From contig CALCDS010000095.1 of assembly GCA_937900065.1 (NCBI GenBank), forward strand, positions 1-6,954: a stretch of DNA of 6,954 nucleotides, read 5' to 3'. Position numbers and translations under genes: made by a program. Positions within the stretch are counted from its first letter, which is position 1. Each line of letters opens with the position of its first letter. The stretch comes from an uncultured Clostridiaceae bacterium (lineage in GTDB: Bacteria; Bacillota; Clostridia; Clostridiales; Oxobacteraceae). The notes beneath the pieces are model-generated. The model was given only the letters and a program-made list of their open reading frames with translations. It had not been told where the DNA came from and ran no database searches. Below are positions 1-3,864 of the stretch, piece after piece.

Positions 1-1
1 T

Positions 2-90
2 TGGTGCCGGAGACCGGAATCGAACCGGTACGATCTTTTGGGACCGCAGGATTTTAAGTCCTGTGCGTCTGCCAGTTCCGCCACTCCGGC
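2..90 (-). tRNA. tRNA-Leu (anticodon UAA)
   Basis: Read on the minus strand this is a complete class II tRNA of 89 nt. The acceptor GCCGGAG pairs with CTCCGGC, then comes discriminator A and an encoded CCA at positions 4-2. The anticodon arm is CAGGA / CTTAAAA / TCCTG, giving anticodon TAA, which reads UUA/UUG leucine codons. The long variable arm forms CGGTC/GATCG with one G-U wobble, as expected for Leu. The T arm is ACCGG-TTCGATT-CCGGT. It has its own near-consensus promoter between it and the upstream phosphatase gene. Arm pairings were checked by eye. Confidence 0.97.
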
Positions 91-116
91 AAATACTTTT
101 ACTTGCGACAAAAATA

Positions 117-145
117 ATTATATTACATATATCGAGCCCAGTCAA
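117..145 (-). promoter_or_regulatory. Sigma-A promoter of tRNA-Leu
   Basis: On the minus strand, -35 TTGACT (145-140) and -10 TATAAT (122-117) are separated by exactly 17 nt. The hexamers match the housekeeping consensus at 5/6 and 6/6. A start near position 110 would give a leader of about 20 nt before the mature tRNA 5' end at 90. This lets the tRNA be transcribed independently of the phosphatase gene upstream. Confidence 0.85.
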
Positions 146-151
146 GGCACC

Positions 152-188
152 ACTTTACATATTTTTATGGCATTAGATGCAGTAAAGT
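152..188 (-). repeat. Inverted repeat just downstream of the Ppx/GppA gene
   Basis: A perfect 7-bp inverted repeat (ACTTTAC / GTAAAGT, arms 152-158 and 182-188) encloses a small inner GCAT-TAG-ATGC stem (170-180). It starts 5 nt past the stop codon, where a terminator or 3' end stabiliser would sit. No T run follows it on the minus strand, so it is not a standard intrinsic terminator. The pairing is visible; any function is inference. Confidence 0.35.
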
Positions 189-193
189 CCATT

Positions 194-1099
194 CTAACAT
201 CCGAACCTTTTTAAAAGCAAGCCTTCAAGATTGTCCTGTTCGCTTACAATAATCGAATCCGCATCCATTTCCTCCATTATTATCTTTAGTATGAGAGTGC
301 CTGCAATTATTATATCCGCTCTTTCAGGCTGGAGTCCGGCTATCTTTTTCCTGTCATTTAGACTTACCGCCAAAAACTTTTTTAAAGCCAAGCACACGCT
401 TTCCTTTTTAAGCCTATAGCCATGAACTTTATCGCTATCATATGTGACAAGCCCCAAATCCACCGCAGCAAGCGTTGTAATCGTGCCGCCTACTCCTATC
501 GATCTGAAATCCCCTAAAGCCTTTATGTCATCAGCTGTGGGGCGGACCGCACTTTTTATATATTCATAAGCCCTTATCAAGGACGGACCGTCCATATCCT
601 CAGAGTATAAAAAACGCTCCGTAATGCGTACTGCTCCTATGTCAAGGCTCTTTGATATTTTTATATCTCCGTTCCTTCCGGCCACAAATTCGGTGCTCCC
701 TCCCCCTATATCTACAACGGCACTGAGTCCTGATGAGGATGAGCTGGCTCCTATAAATCCCAGCTCTGCTTCTTCTTCTCCAGATATTATTTCCACATCA
801 ATACCCGTTTTTTCCTTTACAGCCTGCACGAATTCATCCCTGTTGGATGCATCTCTGACTGCGCTGGTGGCTATTGTCGCTATATCGTCGATTCCATAAT
901 CATTTGCTATTTCTTTATATTTAAGCAGCGTGCTTATATTTTTTTCAACAGATTCAGGACTCAATCTTTTACACCTATCTACGCCTTTTCCCAGCCTCGT
1001 GATAGTCATAAGTTTTTGAATCCTTTTTATATTGCCATTCATTTCAGCTATAAGAAGCCTCGTGGAATTTGTACCGATGTCTATTGCAGCCTTTTTCAC
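194..1099 (-). CDS. Ppx/GppA family phosphatase (short form)
   Basis: Member of the exopolyphosphatase / pppGpp phosphatase family (ASKHA fold), about 301 aa. Such proteins release phosphate from inorganic polyphosphate or from pppGpp, presumably in the cytoplasm. Visible motifs, counted from the chosen start: the phosphate-1 loop AIDIGTNSTRLL near the N-terminus, ATSAVRDASN around 76-86, ISGEEEA around 105-111 carrying candidate catalytic glutamates, phosphate-2 VVDIGGGSTEF around 128-138, GVGGTITTLAA around 202, HGYRL around 226 and ERADIIIAG near 259. The length fits the two-domain short type, which lacks the C-terminal HD-like domains of E. coli PPX. Substrate cannot be told from sequence: polyphosphate, pppGpp or both. 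The start is taken as GTG at 1099 because GGAGG (1105-1109) lies 5 nt ahead of it; ATG at 1102 would be only 2 nt away, and TTG at 1111 overlaps the ribosome site. It is preceded by a 236-nt gap after yabR, so is probably its own unit. Confidence 0.93.
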   Translation of the reverse strand: MKKAAIDIGTNSTRLLIAEMNGNIKRIQKLMTITRLGKGVDRCKRLSPESVEKNISTLLKYKEIANDYGIDDIATIATSAVRDASNRDEFVQAVKEKTGIDVEIISGEEEAELGFIGASSSSSGLSAVVDIGGGSTEFVAGRNGDIKISKSLDIGAVRITERFLYSEDMDGPSLIRAYEYIKSAVRPTADDIKALGDFRSIGVGGTITTLAAVDLGLVTYDSDKVHGYRLKKESVCLALKKFLAVSLNDRKKIAGLQPERADIIIAGTLILKIIMEEMDADSIIVSEQDNLEGLLLKRFGC

Positions 1100-1104
1100 C
1101 ATAT

Positions 1105-1109
1105 CCTCC
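1105..1109 (-). promoter_or_regulatory. Ribosome binding site of the Ppx/GppA gene
   Basis: GGAGG on the minus strand, 5 nt before GTG at 1099 and 2 nt before ATG at 1102. It overlaps the in-frame TTG at 1111, which therefore cannot be the start. The spacing favours GTG. Confidence 0.7.
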
Positions 1110-1134
1110 AATAAAATATCAGTTTATTCTAAAG

Positions 1135-1189
1135 AAGACAAGCTACCGGTTCAAATGCCTTCGGCAAAAATACTAAGGTAGTTTGTCTT
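1135..1189 (-). ncRNA. Unidentified structured leader upstream of the Ppx/GppA gene
   Basis: Two 13-nt arms (1135-1147 and 1177-1189) are complementary along their whole length. On the plus strand there is one G-U wobble (1142/1182); on the minus strand this becomes a single A-C mismatch. The 29-nt interior holds a smaller TGCC-GAA-GGCA hairpin (1156-1166). No T run follows the outer stem on either strand, so it does not look like a terminator. It lies 36 nt upstream of the phosphatase start, in the position of a cis-acting leader. I do not recognise a known riboswitch or T-box consensus in it. Confidence 0.35.
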
Positions 1190-1198
1190 GATATTCAA
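1170..1198 (-). promoter_or_regulatory. Weak candidate sigma-A promoter for the Ppx/GppA gene
   Basis: On the minus strand TTGAAT (1198-1193) and TAGTAT (1175-1170) are 17 nt apart. Each matches the consensus at 4 of 6 positions. The predicted start near 1163 would give a leader of about 64 nt. The -10 box lies just inside the outer stem described at 1135-1189, so a transcript from here would contain only one arm of that stem. The two interpretations therefore compete. Confidence 0.3.
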
Positions 1199-1227
1199 CT
1201 TTACTTCATAGATAAAGGCGCCGGTTT

Positions 1228-1251
1228 TTAAACACCCACACCTTTGTTTAA
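1228..1251. repeat. 7-bp inverted repeat in the yabR-ppx gap
   Basis: TTAAACA (1228-1234) and TGTTTAA (1245-1251) are perfect inverted repeats around a 10-nt loop. This is one of three inverted repeats in the 224-nt gap 1112-1335, with those at 1135-1189 and 1293-1319. It could be an operator or hairpin; nothing in the sequence decides. Confidence 0.3.
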
Positions 1252-1292
1252 CATAACCAAATATTGATTTAAAAATTGCTCAAACTAAATGA

Positions 1293-1319
1293 GAGCATTC
1301 CATTTATAATGAAATGCTC
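1293..1319 (-). terminator. Hairpin after yabR, possible terminator
   Basis: On the minus strand GAGCATTTCAT and ATGGAATGCTC form an 11-bp stem with one G-U wobble around a 5-nt loop (TATAA). It begins 17 nt past the yabR stop codon, the usual place for a terminator. The downstream sequence is T-rich but lacks a clean uridine run, so termination is likely weak or the hairpin mainly protects the 3' end. Confidence 0.5.
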
Positions 1320-1335
1320 GGTATTGCTATTTATA

Positions 1336-1761
1336 TTAAAAAGCTGAACCTCTTCTGCTATAACCTCCGCTTCTTTTACCTTCCTGATTTCTCTTCAAAT
1401 CCTGATATCTCTCGTCGCTGTCTTTCATGAACTTAGAAAGCCTCTCCTCAAAGCTCATGGAGAGATTCTTGTTCCTTTCCTTTGACCAATCGATGTCAAT
1501 GGGTTTCAAGGATCTTTTATCCTGCTTTTGCTGAGCTTGTTTAATTGATAAGCTCACTTTACCATCACTTTCAATGGATATAACCTTGACCTTAACTTTC
1601 TCTCTTTCTTTGAGGAAATCGCGGATATCTTTCACAAAACTATTTGATACTTCAGAAATATGAACAAGTCCCGTTTTACCTCCAACCAACTCAACAAACG
1701 CGCCAAAGTTTGTTATATTTACTACAGTTCCCTCAACAATACTACCTACCTTCAGGGCCAT
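1336..1761 (-). CDS. yabR: S1-domain RNA-binding protein YabR
   Basis: A 141-aa protein with one N-terminal S1 RNA-binding domain (about residues 4-75) showing the typical GxxxEGTVVNITNFGAFVEL start, the GLVHISEVS turn and a VSLSIKQA final strand. A charged linker follows, then a FEERLSKFMKDSDERYQDLK segment (about 104-123) characteristic of YabR-type proteins, and a basic Gly/Arg/Ser tail. The B. subtilis relative is about the same length. The family (YabR/YugI, CvfD in Streptococcus) associates with RNA or ribosomes and acts after transcription; the exact role is unsettled. ATG at 1761 is the only sensible start: AAGGAGG (1774-1780) precedes it by 12 nt, somewhat longer than ideal. It follows divIC by 77 nt, and that gap contains a perfect consensus promoter, so yabR is probably expressed strongly and separately. 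Confidence 0.95.
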   Translation of the reverse strand: MALKVGSIVEGTVVNITNFGAFVELVGGKTGLVHISEVSNSFVKDIRDFLKEREKVKVKVISIESDGKVSLSIKQAQQKQDKRSLKPIDIDWSKERNKNLSMSFEERLSKFMKDSDERYQDLKRNQEGKRSGGYSRRGSAF

Positions 1762-1796
1762 ACAAAAAGATTTCCTCCTTACATTTTAATGAAGTA

Positions 1797-1825
1797 ATTA
1801 TATAATAACTAAAAAAATGTGTCAA
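1797..1825 (-). promoter_or_regulatory. Perfect consensus sigma-A promoter of yabR
   Basis: On the minus strand TTGACA (1825-1820) and TATAAT (1802-1797) are exactly 17 nt apart, matching the housekeeping consensus at all 12 positions. The spacer contains a run of seven T. Transcription would start near 1790, giving a leader of about 29 nt with the AAGGAGG ribosome site inside it. The -35 box begins 13 nt after the divIC stop codon. Confidence 0.9.
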
Positions 1826-1838
1826 GCCTTAGTCTCTG

Positions 1839-2138
1839 TCACTTGCCGTTGTCATTTGAAGCATTCTCATCATGCAATATGTATATAATCTCACCGGGTT
1901 TGATAAGACCTATTTTTTCCCTTGCTATCCTTTCCTTGTACTCATCGCTCTGGGCATACTTGATCTTATCGTTTAGATACTCATTTGACTCTTCGATCTT
2001 CTTATTCTCTTGATCAGCTTCATTTATCTGGCCTTGTATCCTATTTATAATAATCTGCTGGCTTACTAATATATAGCCAAGGTAGCAGACGCCCAAAATC
2101 AATAATAAATTCATAGGTTTAAATATTCTCTTCTTCAT
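1839..2138 (-). CDS. divIC: Septum formation initiator DivIC/FtsB family protein
   Basis: A 99-aa bitopic membrane protein of the division machinery. In this family DivIC/FtsB forms a complex with FtsL and DivIB/FtsQ that activates septal peptidoglycan synthesis. Visible layout: short basic N-terminus (MKKRIFKP), one membrane segment around 9-28, a coiled coil rich in E, Q, N and K around 30-64, then the family's conserved segment around 66-86, DEYKERIAREKIGLIKPGEI, and a polar tail. The start is ATG at 2138; an in-frame GTG at 2147 lies within the purine-rich ribosome site GAGGGTGG (2144-2151), which is 5 nt before the ATG. It sits between sporulation gene yabQ and yabR, as in B. subtilis. 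No convincing own promoter is visible in the AT-rich 95-nt gap upstream, so read-through from further up is possible. Confidence 0.95.
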   Translation of the reverse strand: MKKRIFKPMNLLLILGVCYLGYILVSQQIIINRIQGQINEADQENKKIEESNEYLNDKIKYAQSDEYKERIAREKIGLIKPGEIIYILHDENASNDNGK

Positions 2139-2233
2139 AATATCCACCCTCTATAGCAACTGTTACTTTATTTATTCTCTATATATATATAAATTCCTGC
2201 TTATATAGCATAAAGTTTTCTGTTTTCTGAACG

Positions 2234-2710
2234 TTATTTTTTGGTATCCTTCTTCAATGATGAGCCGATTTTAGAAATGGATGTTTTATAAAATCTGATC
2301 ACGGCTTTTTTTAAAAAATTTACAGGCGTCCATATCAGGTTATATAAAAGTTTGAAAGGTAAAATGCTGAATATGATTATGATCCTTATTATTTTTATAG
2401 CTGTGCCTATCACACCAATATAAAATTTCAAAACATATTGAGTAAATAATTTGAAATATATAAATACTCCTGCGCTTATTCCAACAAATGTATATATCCT
2501 TAACATTGCAAAATCGGCACGGAGCAGTATCGTAAATACGGCAAGTCCGGTTATTATCCAAAACAGCAAGTCCATAAAATGCTGAAAGCCTTTTAACGGC
2601 CTGACATAATAATTGATCATCCTGTATAAATCGAACAACAGCCCTACGGTAATTCCTGCAAAAGTTGATATGATAAGAGAGATAAACTGGGCTTCAACCG
2701 ATGATATCAT
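2234..2710 (-). CDS. yabQ: Spore cortex biosynthesis protein YabQ
   Basis: A 158-aa hydrophobic protein of the YabQ family. In B. subtilis YabQ is made in the mother cell under sigma E, goes to the outer forespore membrane and is needed for cortex formation. Membrane segments are visible at about 8-28, 44-63, 71-93 and probably 98-125. The family signature AGITVGLLFDLYR lies at about 18-30. The C-terminal third is basic (KKAVIRFYKTSISK...). It is shorter than the B. subtilis protein as I recall it (about 210 aa), the difference apparently being in the C-terminal part; there is no sign of a frameshift. The start ATG at 2710 is preceded by a G-rich ribosome site (GGGGG). The yabP stop is only 22 nt upstream, so yabP and yabQ are almost certainly one transcript. 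Confidence 0.92.
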   Translation of the reverse strand: MISSVEAQFISLIISTFAGITVGLLFDLYRMINYYVRPLKGFQHFMDLLFWIITGLAVFTILLRADFAMLRIYTFVGISAGVFIYFKLFTQYVLKFYIGVIGTAIKIIRIIIIFSILPFKLLYNLIWTPVNFLKKAVIRFYKTSISKIGSSLKKDTKK

Positions 2711-2732
2711 TTACAGTCCCCCTAATAGCCCC

Positions 2733-3044
2733 TTATTTAAAAAGCTTGCCTAAGAATCCTGCCCCTTTCGCCTTTACGTCCTGCTTTTCAGTATACACAA
2801 ATGATTCAAACTGTCCGTCTATGATCAAATCGCCAGTTTCAAGGTTCAGTCTGCTAATATGCATTGACTTGCCCTTTATGTCAATGACTCCTTGGACAGT
2901 TTCAAGCACTATTTCCGCCTCATTGAAGCTTTCCACATTCAACACTCCGGTCAAGTCCATCCTTTCCCTGTTTTCAAGCCTCAGGACATGATTCTTCTCA
3001 GTTTTTAATCCTTGATATTTTGTGTCATTCTTTCTATCATCCAA
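2733..3044 (-). CDS. yabP: Sporulation protein YabP (YabP/YqfC family)
   Basis: A 103-aa soluble protein of the YabP/YqfC family; the B. subtilis protein is about 100 aa. In B. subtilis yabP is a sigma-E gene required for sporulation, working with YabQ in spore envelope assembly. The family pattern is clear: HVLRLENRERMDLTGVLNVE at about 19-38, SFNEAEIVLET around 39-49, then GVIDIKGKSMHISRLNLETG at about 52-71 with alternating hydrophobic residues of a beta-rich fold. The start is TTG at 3044, 8 nt after GGGAGG (3053-3058); no in-frame ATG or GTG lies nearby. The open frame runs on to 3152, but that extension crosses a tandem repeat and the end of rqcP and does not look like YabP. A sigma-E-like promoter lies directly upstream. 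Confidence 0.94.
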   Translation of the reverse strand: MDDRKNDTKYQGLKTEKNHVLRLENRERMDLTGVLNVESFNEAEIVLETVQGVIDIKGKSMHISRLNLETGDLIIDGQFESFVYTEKQDVKAKGAGFLGKLFK

Positions 3045-3052
3045 AACAAAAA

Positions 3053-3058
3053 CCTCCC
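3053..3058 (-). promoter_or_regulatory. Ribosome binding site that fixes the yabP TTG start
   Basis: GGGAGG on the minus strand, 8 nt before the TTG at 3044. It is the only strong ribosome site in the rqcP-yabP gap and implies the shorter 103-aa product. Confidence 0.8.
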
Positions 3059-3074
3059 GGAAATGCTCTATTGA

Positions 3075-3103
3075 ATTATATGTATTCCTGTATTTATGTA
3101 TTC
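3075..3103 (-). promoter_or_regulatory. Sigma-E-like promoter of yabP-yabQ
   Basis: On the minus strand GAATACA (3103-3097) and CATATAAT (3082-3075) are separated by 14 nt. This satisfies the B. subtilis sigma-E pattern ATA-N16-CATANNNT. Transcription would start near 3068, 24 nt before the TTG start. B. subtilis yabP is known to be sigma-E dependent, which supports the call. A sigma-A reading of the same TATAAT lacks a matching -35. Confidence 0.6.
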
Positions 3104-3112
3104 CTGTATTTA
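3081..3112. repeat. 16-bp perfect tandem duplication
   Basis: TGTATTCCTGTATTTA occurs twice back to back (3081-3096 and 3097-3112) with no mismatch, in the gap between the rqcP stop codon and the yabP start. The copies overlap the -35 and part of the -10 element of the predicted sigma-E promoter. Slipped-strand duplication is the simplest origin. Confidence 0.95.
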
Positions 3113-3129
3113 CAAATGAAAAAGGGCAC

Positions 3130-3387
3130 TTAAAAAGTGTCCTCTCCTTCAATTACCTTATACATAGAATGTGCATCTTCTTTTTTTACAACTTCCGAAA
3201 GGCTTGTTACCTCAGCCTTCAAGTATCGGTTCCCGAATCTTATTTCCATTATGTCATTGACATTTATTTCGGTACCCGGTTTGGCGGTTTTGCCATTTAT
3301 AGATACTCTTCCCGTATCACAAGCTTCCTTGGCAACAGTCCGCCTCTTTATGATTCTGGATACTTTAAGATATTTATCCAATCTCAT
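3130..3387 (-). CDS. rqcP: S4-domain ribosome quality-control factor RqcP
   Basis: An 85-aa protein that is nearly all S4 RNA-binding domain; B. subtilis RqcP (YabO) has 86 aa. In that organism RqcP binds stalled 50S-peptidyl-tRNA complexes with RqcH and promotes C-terminal alanine tailing of the stuck chain for degradation. The N-terminal signature MRLDKYLKVSRIIKRRTVAK, the central GRVSINGKTAKPGTEIN and the EIRFGNRY strand all match, with the conserved basic residues R2, R15 and R16 present. The tail holds the MYKVIEGE segment typical of the family. ATG at 3387 is set by GGAGG (3395-3399), 7 nt ahead; the frame extends upstream to 3435 but without a ribosome site. The hup terminator lies upstream, so expression needs read-through or an unrecognised promoter. 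Confidence 0.95.
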   Translation of the reverse strand: MRLDKYLKVSRIIKRRTVAKEACDTGRVSINGKTAKPGTEINVNDIMEIRFGNRYLKAEVTSLSEVVKKEDAHSMYKVIEGEDTF

Positions 3388-3408
3388 ATTATATCCTCCA
3401 AAATTTAA

Positions 3409-3430
3409 GCTCAAAACACTATCTTTGAGC
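3409..3430. repeat. Perfect 7-bp inverted repeat before rqcP
   Basis: GCTCAAA (3409-3415) and TTTGAGC (3424-3430) flank an 8-nt loop, between the hup terminator and the rqcP ribosome site, which is 9 nt away. In a read-through transcript this would fold just upstream of the ribosome site. It could also be a protein operator. Confidence 0.45.
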
Positions 3431-3440
3431 ACCATATAAG

Positions 3441-3467
3441 AAAAAACCAGGCTGCTACCTGATTTTC
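3441..3467 (-). terminator. Intrinsic terminator after hup
   Basis: On the minus strand AAAATCAGG and CCTGGTTTT form a 9-bp stem with one G-U wobble around a 6-nt loop (TAGCAG). The descending arm runs directly into six T in total, then CTTAT. The hairpin starts about 20 nt past the hup stop codon. This is a standard rho-independent terminator; the moderate GC content of the stem suggests partial read-through into rqcP. Confidence 0.85.
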
Positions 3468-3475
3468 CTTATAAT

Positions 3476-3497
3476 TATTTATTGACTATTTATTGAC
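3476..3497. repeat. 11-bp perfect tandem duplication at the hup stop codon
   Basis: TATTTATTGAC occurs twice back to back (3476-3486 and 3487-3497). On the minus strand the first-read copy encodes the last residues Val-Asn-Lys and part of the TAG stop; the second copy is non-coding. The duplication does not alter the protein. Confidence 0.95.
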
Positions 3498-3761
3498 CTT
3501 ATCTTTAAATTCCTTGCCAGCTTTGAATATTGGAACTTTAGAGGCCGGAATAGCAATCTCTTCCATGGTCCTTGGATTTCTGCCCTTTCTTTCTGCCCTG
3601 CTCCTTACCTCGAATGTACCAAATCCGACTAGTTGAACTTTCTTGCCTTCCTCTATTGTCTCTTCAACAGTGTCTATAAATGCTTTAAGGGCCTTATCAG
3701 CTTCCTTTTTTGTTAAACCACTTTTTTCAGCTATGCTTGTAACTAAATCTGCTTTATTCAT
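3486..3761 (-). CDS. hup: DNA-binding protein HU
   Basis: A 91-aa histone-like protein, the normal HU length. HU dimers bind and bend DNA without strong sequence preference and compact the nucleoid. All landmarks are present: N-terminal MNKADLVTSIAEKSGLTKKE helices, GFGTF at 46-50, the DNA-binding arm with GRNPRT at 60-65 including the intercalating proline at 63, and the C-terminal VPIFKAGKEFKDKV. ATG at 3761 has a strong AAGGAGG ribosome site 7 nt upstream. The gene is flanked by mazG and rqcP, an arrangement common in Clostridia but not in B. subtilis, where hbs is elsewhere. The 103-nt gap to mazG suggests its own promoter, although I see no clear -35/-10 pair; a terminator follows. IHF is unlikely because Clostridia generally use HU. 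Confidence 0.97.
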   Translation of the reverse strand: MNKADLVTSIAEKSGLTKKEADKALKAFIDTVEETIEEGKKVQLVGFGTFEVRSRAERKGRNPRTMEEIAIPASKVPIFKAGKEFKDKVNK

Positions 3762-3864
3762 TATTTTCCCTCCTTATTATACGCATGTGATTAAACCACA
3801 CGATAGCATATTCTTCATTTAGATTAAAAATCCTTCTTTTTATCCAATAGTTTTTAACAAAATT

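Noticed and set aside
1..90. tRNA-Leu as an integration (att) site
   Set aside because: No integrase, direct repeat of the tRNA 3' end or other mobile-element sign is present; the sequence beyond position 1 is not visible.
1135..1189. Glycine riboswitch or T-box, suggested by GCCGAAGG in the leader
   Set aside because: The rest of either consensus is missing: no GGAGAG-type start for glycine, no AGGGTGG-like T-box motif, and no link to amino acid genes.
3045..3152. N-terminal extension of yabP to a TTG at 3152
   Set aside because: It overlaps the end of rqcP, crosses the 16-bp tandem repeat, shows no YabP-like sequence, and lacks a proper ribosome site, whereas GGGAGG precedes the TTG at 3044.
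3022..3439. Plus-strand open frames of 100 and 128 codons across rqcP/yabP
   Set aside because: They are antisense to clear family members, have no ribosome sites and read as low-complexity shadows (Ser/Leu/Phe-rich). The same applies to the other plus-strand frames within ppx, divIC, yabP, mazG and yabM.
3768..3785. TATAAT just upstream of the hup ribosome site
   Set aside because: No acceptable -35 lies 16-18 nt upstream, and a start 6-7 nt downstream would fall within AAGGAGG.
3786..3800. TGTGATTAAACCACA as a CRP/FNR-type operator
   Set aside because: The halves are imperfect and the spacing is 5 nt rather than 6. It is a short AT-rich near-palindrome with no further support.
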